A DNA stretch of 64,000 nucleotides, from NCBI GenBank assembly GCA_022360015.1, contig JAKSDQ010000028.1:1-64000 (forward strand), in the 5' to 3' direction. Numbering within the stretch: position 1 is the first letter of the stretch; each line of letters opens with the position of its first letter. A model generated the notes under the pieces. That model worked only from the letters and a program-made list of their open reading frames with translations. It did not search any database and had not been told where the DNA came from. This stretch comes from Cytophagales bacterium (GTDB taxonomy: Bacteria; Bacteroidota; Bacteroidia; Cytophagales; Cyclobacteriaceae). Shown piece after piece: positions 1 through 11,100 of this stretch. A program made the translations under genes and the position numbers.

Positions 1-3000
1 GAAGATAACATCCGCCAGCCTTTAGAATACCCAAGATGCCAATAATGAGCCATTCGCTACGGTCTACCATCAAGCCCAACACTTCCTCCTGACTTATTGT
101 GTAGTTTTCCCTTAAGTAATGCGCTAACCGGTTAGAACGGATATTTAATTCCGCATAAGTCAGATGTTGTTCCCCACAAACCAATGCTATCGAATTCGGA
201 CTGTTCCTAACCTGATCCTCAAATAACCCCTGAATGGTCCTCTCATGCGGATAGGTTATGGAGCTGGCATTAAATCCTTTAAGTATAATTTGAGCCTCTT
301 CTTCACACAGGTATGTATAAGAATGTAGAGGATTGTGAACATCATTTGTAATTGCTGATACCAATTGAACAAAGTGTTTGCCCATTCTTTTGATGCTAGA
401 ACTTTGGAACAGATCTGTATCATACTCGATAGTGACTCTCAATTCCTGAGTTCTCTCGTAAAATGTGAAAGTCAAATCATATTTACTCGAAGTATGATCA
501 ACTTTATACTCTTTAACGGACAAGCCATTTAATTTACTAACATCAATTTGCTCATTTACAAATTGCTCAGTGGCCATGTTAACCATTACATCAAAAACAG
601 GATTCCTATTTGCTGTGTGATTGATTGAAATGTCGTCTAAGAGAAAATCAAATGGATAAGATTGATGCTCATACGCATCAAGAAGCTCACTACGTATATT
701 CAGCAATAATTCGTAGAAACTATCGCTACTTCGAAATTGCGTCCTTAATGCCAGGGTATTAACATAGAAACCTATTTGATTTTCAAGATCCTTGTTTTCT
801 CTTCCCGCCAATGTAGTCCCCAAGATAATATCTACCTGTCCGGTATAGTGGTATAATAAAGTCTTAAGAGAAGCTAAAAGGAACATATAAGTAGATGATC
901 CAGAAGCAGTAATAATATTCTTTATCTTTTTATAAGCTTCCTCACCAATACTAAAAGTAATTTCTTTCCCTTTGTAGCTTTTTATTTGTGGTCGTAAGAA
1001 ATCTGTTTTCAGGTCTAAAACAGGCAAATTTCCACCTAGTTTTTTCTTCCAAAATTCGCGAGATTTTTCCATATCACCACCTCCTAGTTTGTTCCTTTGC
1101 CATTGTGAATATTCCTTATAATGAAACTCCAATTGGGGCAGTACAAATCGCTTTTTTGCTGAGAAATTATAATAGTGGTCAAGAAGTTCTTGAAACAAAA
1201 CTCCCATGGACCAACCATCACTTATAATATGGTGAATCGTAATTAAAAGCAGATGTCTTTCCGGGCCCATCTTGATGACATGAGCTCTTATCAAAGGAAA
1301 AATATCTAAGTCAAAAGGTTGAATGGCAACATCTAAAGCAATCTCATGGCAAAGTCGATTTTTATCATCATTATCAGTTAAATCGTTAAACGCCAGGTTT
1401 AATTTTTCTCCAAAAACTATTTTCTGATAGAAGTCTTCCTTTTTTTGAATGAAGATTGTTCTCAAACTCTCATGCCTGATAAGCAACATATTTATTGCCT
1501 CTTCCAATAAATTTAAATCAATAGCACCAGACAAAATATAAGCTCTGGATATGTTGTATGCCGCATTCGCTTCAGGAATCTGACTTAAAATGCACATTCG
1601 TCGCTGAGCGAAGGAGACATCATAGTATTCTTTCTCTTGAATAGCTTGAATTTTCGTCGAAAGATTACTTTGTTGCGAGGATATGAATTCTGAAAGTAGT
1701 TTTACCGTTGGATGGTCAAAGAATTCTCTTAATTTGATTTCGTAGCCTAAAACTTTGTAGATTCTAGACATTATTTGAATTGCTGATAGACTGTTGCCCC
1801 CTAGTTGAAAAAAGGAATAATTTAACCCAACGGTATTAATTCGCAATATCTCAGACCAAATTTTAGCTAAATCAATCTCCAAAGTGGTTTGGGGTGCTTC
1901 AAAGTCTTTATCATTGAGGTAAAGCTCTTCTGGTTTTGGCAGGCTTTTTTTATCTATTTTACCATTAAGGGTTAAAGGAAATTCATCTAACCTAATGAAT
2001 ATTGAAGGACAGGCATATTCAGGAAGATAGGAGGCAAGGTAAATTCGTAGTTCATTCTCATCAACTTTCTGATCATCTACGTAGTAGCAAACAAGAATTA
2101 GCTCACCAGCATCTCTCGATATAGGCTGTACAAGTGCCTGAGAGATATTTTCAAATTCCATTACAAGCTTTTCAATTTCCATCAACTCAAGGCGATTACC
2201 ATGTATTTTTATTTGATGGTCATATCGTCCTATAAACTCGACATTCCAATCCTCCAGATATCTCCCAATATCACCGGTTTTGTATAATATATCTTTATAA
2301 TCATTATGTAGTGGGTTTTGGACAAAACTTTGTGCTGTTAATTCAGGATTATTATAGTATCCTTTAGACATGTACGGAGTTTTAATGAAAATTTCACCAA
2401 TCTCTAGTTTGTTACATAATTGATTTTTTTTAAGAATCAATATGGCGGTATCACTGATTGGCTTACCTAACGGAATAATAGAGCTTAGGCTGGAGTTTGA
2501 GCCCCGTACAACATAAAAAGCTTTCGCCAGGGTTGTCTCGGAAGGGCCATAAAGGTTTATAAATTCTACAGTATCTCCACAAATGGATATCCATTGATCA
2601 ACATCTTTTCCATACAACGCTTCTCCGGCAAAAAAAACATATTGCAAGGATAATTGATTAATTTTTTCCGTGTGAGTCTGTAGCTCCCTGGTTAAGAGCC
2701 TAAACATTGAGGGAACAATGTGTAGCAAGGTAATTTCCTTCTCAATAAGCCAGTCTAAAAAACGGGAAACATTAGTTTTTGTATCTACAGCAGGAATGCA
2801 TAAGGTTCCTCCTATGGTCAAGGGAATAAAAATATCCCTTAAACTCACGTCAAACGATATAGGAGCAAACTGACATATACGATTTTCACATGTCAACTCG
2901 AATTCCTCTGCTTGCCACCTTATAAAGTGATTCAAACTTTTGTGACATCCTTCTATTATTTTGGGTATTCCTGTAGAACCTGAAGTATAAATTAAGTAAT

Positions 3001-3520
3001 TGCTATCATTTGGATCAATATATAAATCAATATTGTTAGAGTTAAACTGTCGTTCATGTGTACCTATTATTTTTCCATTATTAATGTCGTGTATAACTAT
3101 ACTGGAATTCAGCTCCTTGACCACAATTATTTTCTTAATTGACGAAAAAGCCTGCTCAACTCTCACTATGGAAAGTATAGAATTGACTTGGTTTGGGTTG
3201 GTAACAACTATTCGTGGTACAACCTCTTTTACTATTCCACAGAGCCTATTAGTAGGAAAACTTACTTCAAGTGGAAGAAATACTCCTCCTGCTTTATTTA
3301 TACCAATCAGAGTAGCAATATAATTAATGCAGCTTTCCCCATAAATCGCAACTATATCTCCTTTCCTGACATCATTTTCTATTAAGCAGTGCCCAATCTG
3401 ATTAGAATAAATTCTAAGTTCATCATAATTAACCATTGAAAATGGATCTTCAACAGCAGTTTTATGGGGGTATTTCTTAGAAATACCATTGATTTTTGAT
3501 AGTAAAATTTTACTAATCAT
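1..3520 (-). CDS. Nonribosomal peptide synthetase, A-T-C-A(partial), cut by window edge
   Basis: The frame is open from an ATG at 3520 to the left edge (about 1173 codons), so the C-terminus is missing. Domains in order: adenylation (A, about residues 1-500, core motif TSGSTGIPK near 180), carrier (T, FFQLGGNSL near 576, Ser for phosphopantetheine), condensation (C, HHIISDGWS near 766), then the start of a second A domain from about 1095. The first A domain belongs to the subgroup where the PKG glycine is replaced and an EGCHKS-type segment follows. My manual alignment to GrsA gives the specificity residues D-V-R-H-F-A-L-L-A, which I cannot assign to an amino acid. The protein starts directly with A, matching the C-ending protein upstream. 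It lies 62 bp after asnB. NRPS identity is certain; the substrates are not. Confidence 0.95.
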   Translation of the reverse strand, partial: MISKILLSKINGISKKYPHKTAVEDPFSMVNYDELRIYSNQIGHCLIENDVRKGDIVAIYGESCINYIATLIGINKAGGVFLPLEVSFPTNRLCGIVKEVVPRIVVTNPNQVNSILSIVRVEQAFSSIKKIIVVKELNSSIVIHDINNGKIIGTHERQFNSNNIDLYIDPNDSNYLIYTSGSTGIPKIIEGCHKSLNHFIRWQAEEFELTCENRICQFAPISFDVSLRDIFIPLTIGGTLCIPAVDTKTNVSRFLDWLIEKEITLLHIVPSMFRLLTRELQTHTEKINQLSLQYVFFAGEALYGKDVDQWISICGDTVEFINLYGPSETTLAKAFYVVRGSNSSLSSIIPLGKPISDTAILILKKNQLCNKLEIGEIFIKTPYMSKGYYNNPELTAQSFVQNPLHNDYKDILYKTGDIGRYLEDWNVEFIGRYDHQIKIHGNRLELMEIEKLVMEFENISQALVQPISRDAGELILVCYYVDDQKVDENELRIYLASYLPEYACPSIFIRLDEFPLTLNGKIDKKSLPKPEELYLNDKDFEAPQTTLEIDLAKIWSEILRINTVGLNYSFFQLGGNSLSAIQIMSRIYKVLGYEIKLREFFDHPTVKLLSEFISSQQSNLSTKIQAIQEKEYYDVSFAQRRMCILSQIPEANAAYNISRAYILSGAIDLNLLEEAINMLLIRHESLRTIFIQKKEDFYQKIVFGEKLNLAFNDLTDNDDKNRLCHEIALDVAIQPFDLDIFPLIRAHVIKMGPERHLLLITIHHIISDGWSMGVLFQELLDHYYNFSAKKRFVLPQLEFHYKEYSQWQRNKLGGGDMEKSREFWKKKLGGNLPVLDLKTDFLRPQIKSYKGKEITFSIGEEAYKKIKNIITASGSSTYMFLLASLKTLLYHYTGQVDIILGTTLAGRENKDLENQIGFYVNTLALRTQFRSSDSFYELLLNIRSELLDAYEHQSYPFDFLLDDISINHTANRNPVFDVMVNMATEQFVNEQIDVSKLNGLSVKEYKVDHTSSKYDLTFTFYERTQELRVTIEYDTDLFQSSSIKRMGKHFVQLVSAITNDVHNPLHSYTYLCEEEAQIILKGFNASSITYPHERTIQGLFEDQVRNSPNSIALVCGEQHLTYAELNIRSNRLAHYLRENYTISQEEVLGLMVDRSEWLIIGILGILKAGGCYL

Positions 3521-3582
3521 GGGAGTAATTCGTTATGTTTTGGCCAATAAATGACTTAGGGATGATATGTACTATAGGTAAG

Positions 3583-5445
3583 CTAGAAATTGGGCATTTC
3601 AAAGAGATCCAGAAAAATTCCAAAGGTTAAGACAATCATCAAAATATCAGTTTCAAAAGTCTGATTAATGTCGAAACCTTCTTTTGAAAAATTCTCCTTA
3701 ACCCTTTCAACCACATTCGGATTAAAATATCCTTGACGCTTGATGGTGTCAAAGGAAAGTGTGTCATTAATCCACTCATTATTTAATCGCATTAGGTAAT
3801 TACTGCCAGGAGCCACAAAACTGAATTTCTGCCGTTCCATTATTGATTTGGGAACATATTCCTTGGCACACATTTTAAGCAACTCTTTCTCATTCATCGG
3901 ATTGTTAATAAATGAGATTGGTATATCTTTCACACAGTTCATCACATCCAAATCTAAAAATGGATATCGAATTTCAACCGAATTTGCATAACCCACTCTA
4001 TCGCCATGGTCTGCCACCAAATGATCTGATAATCTTAATTTAAAATCTAGATAAGATCTCTTATGAAACGAATTTCTTCCTGCCAATTTTGATTTATCAA
4101 CAACTCCTTCTACTGCACTATTGAATTCATTAAAAACCTCTTTGACAGGATTTGAATAAAGTCCCAGTTTTAATTCTTCGATGGTTGAAATATGCTTATC
4201 ATAAAGAAGATTTTCGTCGCCCCATAATTTATCTCTAATTTGCATATCTATAATTTCTTCAGGATCCATGTGTGTACCAGCCCCAAGGCCCAAGCTATCA
4301 AATTTATACCCCACATATCCTCCAAACAACTCATCGGCCCCCTCTCCTCCCAGTACAACCTTAATGTTATTAAGATTGGCGAGTTCTGAAAGTGCCAGAC
4401 TACAGGTATTATAGGTTTCTTTAAGAGGGCATTCAGCATGAAAAATTGCGGTTTTTAACCTTAGTAAAATGTCCTCGTTCTTAAAAAGATATGAATGATG
4501 TCTTGATTTAATAGATTTTGCCATAAGCTTTTGATATTTGCTTTCATTAATATGCTTATCGCCAAACTCTATTGAAAACGAATGGAAATCTGTGTCAGGT
4601 TTAATGGTCTTCGATAAGCTGGCCACTATTGATGAATCCAGCCCCCCACTAATGTATAGTCCTACAGGAACATCGGAATTCAACCGATAATTCACAGACT
4701 GTGTTAATGCGTTAGACAATTTGTCAATGTAATAATCCTTTGGTTTTGTGCTCTCTATCGGAGTTGAAGGATAGACTAAATCCCAGTACTCTTTTACTTT
4801 AAATTCATCAGGATTTCCAAATAAATAGTGTCCCGGTTTAAGGCTGTAAATGCCTTTGAACATTGTGGAGGGGCTAATAATGCCAGGAAATGTAAATATC
4901 TGGTCCAGAGCTGTTAAGTTAACAGACCTAGGAATTTCGGGATGCTTAAGAAGGGATTTAATTTCTGAACCGAAAATCAGATCTTTGCCCAAATGGGTAT
5001 AAAATAATGGCGCTATACCAAAATGATCACGTGCAAGAAGTACTTTTCTATTATTCCTGTTATATAATGCGAATGCAAATTGACCATTCAACTTATCAAA
5101 CATATCAAGTCCATACTCTTCATAAAGATGAGGAATAACCTCCACGTCACAACTAGTATAAAAGTTATGCCCCTTCAATTGTAGCTGTTTCCTTAGCTTT
5201 TTGTAATTAAAAATTTCGCCATTGCAAACCATGATCAAAGATTTGTCCTCATTGTACAAAGGCTGATTGCCATATTTTAAATCAATAATTGAAAGTCGCC
5301 TAAATCCCAAGGCAATATTATGATCTACATAATACCCACAATCATCAGGACCTCGATGCATTAGTTCATTTGTCATTTCAACAATGCCTGAATTGACAAG
5401 TTCTTTCTCCTCACCTGTTCTCATAATGCCGGATATACCACACAT
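3583..5445 (-). CDS. asnB: Asparagine synthase (glutamine-hydrolysing) inside the NRPS operon
   Basis: 620 aa. It begins MCGISGIM, which places the catalytic Cys2 of a class II glutamine amidotransferase right after the start Met. The amidotransferase domain spans about residues 1-215. An ATP-pyrophosphatase synthetase domain follows, with SGGLDSS near residue 267 and GGEGADELFGGY near 360. Family role: ATP-dependent conversion of aspartate to asparagine using glutamine nitrogen. It starts 2 bp after the stop of the T-C synthetase gene, so it is translated within the biosynthetic operon. It may supply asparagine to a downstream module or amidate a pathway intermediate (inference). Length is slightly above the usual 550-610 aa and no key motif is missing. 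Confidence 0.93.
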   Translation of the reverse strand: MCGISGIMRTGEEKELVNSGIVEMTNELMHRGPDDCGYYVDHNIALGFRRLSIIDLKYGNQPLYNEDKSLIMVCNGEIFNYKKLRKQLQLKGHNFYTSCDVEVIPHLYEEYGLDMFDKLNGQFAFALYNRNNRKVLLARDHFGIAPLFYTHLGKDLIFGSEIKSLLKHPEIPRSVNLTALDQIFTFPGIISPSTMFKGIYSLKPGHYLFGNPDEFKVKEYWDLVYPSTPIESTKPKDYYIDKLSNALTQSVNYRLNSDVPVGLYISGGLDSSIVASLSKTIKPDTDFHSFSIEFGDKHINESKYQKLMAKSIKSRHHSYLFKNEDILLRLKTAIFHAECPLKETYNTCSLALSELANLNNIKVVLGGEGADELFGGYVGYKFDSLGLGAGTHMDPEEIIDMQIRDKLWGDENLLYDKHISTIEELKLGLYSNPVKEVFNEFNSAVEGVVDKSKLAGRNSFHKRSYLDFKLRLSDHLVADHGDRVGYANSVEIRYPFLDLDVMNCVKDIPISFINNPMNEKELLKMCAKEYVPKSIMERQKFSFVAPGSNYLMRLNNEWINDTLSFDTIKRQGYFNPNVVERVKENFSKEGFDINQTFETDILMIVLTFGIFLDLFEMPNF

Positions 5446-5447
5446 AT

Positions 5448-7223
5448 CTATTTGTCGTCTATTCTTTGAATCAAAGACTTATAAAAATCTTCTTCTTCCT
5501 TGATCTCTTTTGAGGTTTTGGTTAGCGATATTATTTGACTGATTGAATTGTCAAGATTATCTATAAGTTGAAAAAGAATCGATTTTGTATCTTTTATGAT
5601 GGTATCAATGGTGTCAGTATTAAATAATTCCGAGTTGTATTCGATGTCCAGAGTAATTTGATCACCGCCTCCAATAAAAAATGTGAGATCAAGCTTACTA
5701 ATGCTAGACTCAAATTCGATTGGTTCAATGGTGAGGGATGTCGAGTTGACCAAATTATTTAATTCTTTTTCAAACATATCAGGAGTCATTACCAATAACA
5801 CATCATAAAAGGGATTTCTTCCATCATTGTGTTGTATGTTGAAATCCTCAACTATTTTATCAAAAGGATAGTTCTGATGCTCAAGGGCTTCGGTGGTGGT
5901 TTTTGCAACCTCCAGTAATAGGGACCTTACCGATTTTTCGGGTTCAATCCTATCTCTTAATATTAGGTAGTTTAAGTAACACCCAATCTGGTGTTGTAAG
6001 TCTGAAAATTCTCTACCTGCAGCAGGGCTACCAATTATTATGTCATCTTGACCCGTTATTTTAAATAGCAAAATTTTGATGACAACATTAAAAACAACAA
6101 ATATGCTGGTGGACTCCTGACTTGCTAAGGCCCGGATTTTATCAGATAATTCCTTACTCAAACTGTTTGAAATAGTAAGCCCCGTAAAACCTCTTTTGAT
6201 TCTTTGTTTATCGTAAGGAAGATTAATCGTGCCAGGGTGATCAGCCAGTTTTTGTTGCCAATAAGTCTTGCTTTCTTCCTTATTGAAAAGGAGTTTATTA
6301 TGCCAGGAGGAATAATCTTTATACTGAGTAGTTAATGGAGTTATATGTGTATCATTTCCAAGAGTTTTAGCTATGTAAAAGTCTAAGAGTTCTTTAAACA
6401 TCAATTCTATAGACCACCCATCACTTATAATGTGGTGAACAGTAAATAGAATTGTATGATTTTCGTCCTCATTGCGAATAAGGTTAACACGTATGAGAGG
6501 ACCCTCACTTAGTACAAAACCTCTTCTTGATTCATTTGCAGCTATTAATTTTATCTTCTCTACATTTGATTCATGGTTGGAAGTAACTTGAAAACTCATT
6601 TTAAATTTTACCAATTCCATCGGTAAAATCTTTTGAAAAACATTCCCATTTATAGTTTTAAAGGAGGTCCTGAGACTTTCATGGCGTCGTATTACTTCTG
6701 TAATGGAATTCTCTAATACCTTTATATTCAACGGTCCTTTAAGTGAATAAGCACCATTAATATTATAAGCCACATTGGCCTCACTAAATTGAGATAATAC
6801 CCATATTCGTTTCTGGGCATGCGAAACGCTGTAATAATCTTGCTCTTCAATAGCCTTGATCCTATAAGAAGGCAATGGTAAGGCCAACTTTCTTTGCTTT
6901 ATTATTCTGCTCGTTTTTTCAACCGTAGCGTTCTTAAACAGTTCGTTTAGTTGCACGTCTACATTAAATACTTTGGATATTCTTGAAATTAATTGTACCA
7001 ATTTTATACTCGTTCCACCAACCTTGAAAAAACTATCGGTCAAATTTATATCTGACCTCCCCAACAGATCTTTCCATATCTGTAATAATTTTTCCTGATC
7101 ACTATCTTTTGTAAGAACTGATTCATTAAACTGATCAGATTCATTTATTTTCGAATTGATCAGATCAACTAATTGTTTTCCCGTCTTATTAGCCAATGCG
7201 CGGTAATTAATGCTATTTTTCAC
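5448..7223 (-). CDS. Free-standing T-C NRPS didomain without adenylation domain
   Basis: 591 aa. An N-terminal linker of about 40 residues leads to a carrier domain with GGTSIKL near residue 70 (phosphopantetheine serine). A full condensation domain follows (about 125-560), with the SHAQKRIWVLSQF start motif and HHIISDGWS near residue 266. There is no A domain, so the carrier must be loaded in trans. The previous synthetase in transcription order ends in an FkbH domain, the type that loads glyceryl units onto carriers. This protein is therefore the likely acceptor, and its C domain would pass the chain to the A-T module encoded from 3520. It starts 9 bp after the methyltransferase stop and is followed 2 bp later by asnB. 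Domain calls are firm; the loading partner is inferred. Confidence 0.93.
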   Translation of the reverse strand: MKNSINYRALANKTGKQLVDLINSKINESDQFNESVLTKDSDQEKLLQIWKDLLGRSDINLTDSFFKVGGTSIKLVQLISRISKVFNVDVQLNELFKNATVEKTSRIIKQRKLALPLPSYRIKAIEEQDYYSVSHAQKRIWVLSQFSEANVAYNINGAYSLKGPLNIKVLENSITEVIRRHESLRTSFKTINGNVFQKILPMELVKFKMSFQVTSNHESNVEKIKLIAANESRRGFVLSEGPLIRVNLIRNEDENHTILFTVHHIISDGWSIELMFKELLDFYIAKTLGNDTHITPLTTQYKDYSSWHNKLLFNKEESKTYWQQKLADHPGTINLPYDKQRIKRGFTGLTISNSLSKELSDKIRALASQESTSIFVVFNVVIKILLFKITGQDDIIIGSPAAGREFSDLQHQIGCYLNYLILRDRIEPEKSVRSLLLEVAKTTTEALEHQNYPFDKIVEDFNIQHNDGRNPFYDVLLVMTPDMFEKELNNLVNSTSLTIEPIEFESSISKLDLTFFIGGGDQITLDIEYNSELFNTDTIDTIIKDTKSILFQLIDNLDNSISQIISLTKTSKEIKEEEDFYKSLIQRIDDK

Positions 7224-7232
7224 CTGGCTTCG

Positions 7233-8063
7233 TTAGTTTAATTGTAGGATATAAAATGTATTCTTGGCATTGATATTAAAAGAGGTGTCATGCATTATGT
7301 CTTCTTTAAACATTATAACCAGTCCAAGTTTTTTAACTCTTTCTTCAAATAAATCAAGGTTATCAAAATTGTACAGATGATCGAATTGGGGGATGTTGGT
7401 GGCGGTGGTCAAAAATATCTGACCACCGGGTTTTAATACGCTTATACACTTGGTTAAAAGCAAATAAGGTTCGTACAAGTGTTCTAATATTTCAATTAGA
7501 TATATTCTTTGAAATACTTGACCGTCGTTGCCGTTAAAATGATCCTGTCGACTGTCTATATACTTTAAAACCTTCCTGCAGAAATCACTTATAGATAAAT
7601 CATAAGCTATTATTTTCTTGGTATTGGGTTTGATTAAATCTGCCTCAATACCAGAACCTAAGCCAACTACCAAAGCATTACTAACAGGGCTAGACATTGT
7701 ATAAATACAATCCATTATTTTATATCTGTGAAAAGTCAAAATTACAGAGAGCATTAGCACCAAATCATAGGTAGTACGGGGTATCTTATACACCATTTTT
7801 TTATTATTCCTGAATGGATATTCATTCGTTTTCATAAACAACTCTATATCAGCAATATACTGACTCAGAAAGTCAGAGTAAACTTTATCAATATATTGCG
7901 AAGAAAACTTGTAAAAAAGTATATATCGTTCTATGAAATTTATCAACTTCTCAAGTAATTGACTGTTACAATCCTTTCTTCCTGATAGTTTGGAAAACCA
8001 ATAATCGAATATTTCATTATTCGCTATTAGTTTGGCAATTGGACCCTTAACATAACTGGTCAT
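7233..8063 (-). CDS. SAM-dependent class I methyltransferase, tailoring enzyme
   Basis: 276 aa. Residues about 1-115 are a helical N-terminal region without clear family. A Rossmann-type methyltransferase core follows: motif I VVGLGSGIEADL near residue 130, the acidic strand-2 end IIAYDLS, a LIEILEHLYEP segment and the motif LKPGGQIFLTT typical of Methyltransf_11/23 proteins. Substrate cannot be read from sequence. It lies between the FkbH-ended synthetase (92 bp upstream) and the free T-C protein (9 bp downstream). That position suggests it methylates the FkbH-loaded unit or that part of the chain, as FkbG-type O-methyltransferases do in methoxymalonyl pathways (inference). The call as a methyltransferase is good; O- versus N-methylation is open. 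Confidence 0.82.
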   Translation of the reverse strand: MTSYVKGPIAKLIANNEIFDYWFSKLSGRKDCNSQLLEKLINFIERYILFYKFSSQYIDKVYSDFLSQYIADIELFMKTNEYPFRNNKKMVYKIPRTTYDLVLMLSVILTFHRYKIMDCIYTMSSPVSNALVVGLGSGIEADLIKPNTKKIIAYDLSISDFCRKVLKYIDSRQDHFNGNDGQVFQRIYLIEILEHLYEPYLLLTKCISVLKPGGQIFLTTATNIPQFDHLYNFDNLDLFEERVKKLGLVIMFKEDIMHDTSFNINAKNTFYILQLN

Positions 8064-8155
8064 AAAAGTTGAAGCGATTAAATCTACTTTAGTCTTTAAT
8101 TGGTCCTGATTTATATCTTGATTGCAAAATCGAAAGCAATGCGCTTATAACACTG

Positions 8156-11100
8156 TTAGTGATACAATGTGTTCACAACCGTATTGTATTTACTAAATTT
8201 ATCAAGCTTTTCTAACGAAAATTGATCTGATATCAATTCTGACGAATTGGTTAAACCAATTTCATCCAAAAAGCGTTTTATAGGAACATTTTTAGGTGTC
8301 GAAATGTAATTAAGGGATAAATATTTAATTTCAGCTTTTTTGCAGTATTTAGCGATTTCAGTTAATACGGCATATTCAACCCCCCTTCCTAAAACCCGGC
8401 AGCTTAATAAAAATGTGCTTAGGTTTAACATTTCTTTGGTCATATTAAAAATAACTAATCCCGTAAAACCGTAATCCCCGAACTGATCGCATACTGTGAT
8501 CATCCAGCACTTCACACTCTTCTTCTTCAATAAATCATAAATCTTTGTTTCAGAAATATGAAGGCCATTAAGATTAAATTGATTTGTTCTAAATGTTAAT
8601 TGCGAGGCACGTTCTGTCTGGTCCTCTTGCAATTCTTTTATTTCTACTTTGACTTTTAAGGAATTTATATACTCATCTATAGATGCATAATTTTTTTTCT
8701 GCACCTTTCTCTCCTTTTCCCGTTGGTACAATTCATTTCTTCTTTTGTCTTCCTGAGTAACAGAATATCTATCAAATGCCCACACATGATTTAAAAAACC
8801 AGGGTATTCATTGGAATTCACAGGCAATTGTAAACTTAATATTTCAGGATGCCTTGTCATCATTTCGCCACACTCGATAGGACTATCGTCAATAAATATA
8901 AAACTATTCAGGTCTAGATTTAATTCAGAAGATATCTCTTTTATATTATCGGATTTAGGGCACCAATTTATTTTTGCTGCGATAATGTGTTTTTTACTCA
9001 AAATCATCTCCGGGTGAGAAGAAAATATATTCCAAACATCTTCTTCATTATTCTTACTGCATAAAGCCAATAAAAAACCTTCGCTATATTTTTTTATCAG
9101 AAATCTCTGTAAATACTTATGTCCAGCTTCTATGGAGATACCCGTTAAGCCATCTTCTCCACATATCCCCTTCCACAAGGTGTTATCGCAATCAACTACT
9201 ATTACCTTGTATCCAGGTGATTTTATGCTAATTATTCTTCGAGCAGTATAGGTCCCAAGAGCAGCATAAAACTCTTGCGTAAATGGTATTTTACCCATTT
9301 CGTATGAAATAGGGTCAAATATTTCACGTATATCATAAAGTGATGCAATCTCTGTTAGGTTAATAACATGTAAACCTCCGATAGAAGACAGAAATTTCTC
9401 CCACTCCGTAGTCAGTTTTCGTATAAAATCGATTAAAGATTTGCTTTGAACGGATCGCTCTGAGATCGGTAGAAGGCACACCAAATATTTTTGTTGTGAA
9501 CCAGAAAGTTGAACAATAATATTCTTTAAATCGATATACATTCTTTCTAAACTTTTGATACTATCACTTTGCGGACCTCCATTTTGGTCATGCAAATAAT
9601 CTTCAAAACGGAAATACAGAATGTTCAAGGTATTCTCGCAATCATTTGATGTAGCCTTATTGATTAATTGATGAAATAACTGATTATTATCTCCAACATT
9701 CACCTGAGAACAATAATCACTTTCTTTCAGCCAGTATTTTAAATAATCCACAGCTGGATCAATTACAAACGATGAGAAAAGGTTAATAGTTAAATCATTA
9801 CTCTTACTAAAATTGTTTCTAATTTTTTCAAGCTCCTTATTATCAAAAAGTTCAACACTATCAAGTTTGATTTTGGGATTTCTACTCAGTAGTTCGAGCA
9901 GTTTGACATACCTGTCAACCAATACCTTTATGGTTTTCTCCTTAAATAAACCAGGATCATATTCGAAAGATATTTTTAATTGTTCTCCATTGTCAAAAAC
10001 GTCAACCTTTAGGTCCAGAAAAGAAATGAGTTGGTCGGCTTTGTGGCTGGTGATCTTTAAGCCTGCTTTTTCGATGTAATCATGCTCATTATTTAGACCC
10101 TCTACAAAATTGTAATTAAACAATGTGTTATAGAAAGGGTTAATTATTGTTTCATGACCACTGTAATATTGTTCCACCAGAAGCTCGAATGGATAGTCTT
10201 GGTTTGTATATGCCTTATTAAGCTCAGTGCCAAATAATTTTAAATACTCATCAAATAATAGTTTCCCATTAATATAACTTCTAATTGGAAGAAAATTAAT
10301 GAAGATACCAACAATACCTTCCAGTTCGACCCTATTCCTTCCCGAGGCCAGTGTACCAACAACGAAATCAGTTGTCAGACACCATTTTGATAAAAGAATA
10401 TTATATGCGGAAAACAAAACTGTGCTAAGGCTATATCCGCGGTCAGTCGCCAGGTTTTTCAATCTTTTATATAGGTTGCGGTTAACAACGATGTTAATGT
10501 ACCTCCCTTCATTTGAAAATCTTTTTGATTCTTGAAAATCATATGGGATAGACAGGATTGGTATTCTATCGCTAAAAACTGTCTCCCAGTAGTAATTTGG
10601 AGTGGAAAAACGATTATTCCATGCAGAATAATCTTTATATTGTAGAAACATTGGAGGTAATATGGCATCAATATTTTCTTTGCACCTGGCATACAAATCC
10701 AATACCTCATTCATCATAATTTGATTTGACCAGGCATCAGAAAGAATATGATGGATGTTGATAATGAACAAGTGCTTCTTTGCTTCAATTTGTACAAGTC
10801 TTGTCTTCCACAAAGGATATTTTGTTAAATCAAAATTTCTATTAACCTCCTCATCAAATATGTTGTTACACCTTTCATCTTTTTTGGGGTCTATTCTTAA
10901 ATCCTGATAGGCAATCTTCAAATTATAATTCGGAAAATGAACCTTTTGAATCAGGTCATCATTTTTTTGTAAAAATGTAGTTCTTAAAGTTTCGTGCCTA
11001 ATGGTCAATAAGTCAAGGGCTTTTTGAAAGGCATTTGTCTGTAACTCTCCTTCAATTATGTATCCAGCTACCATATTATAGGCTAATTTGCTTTCTTGAA

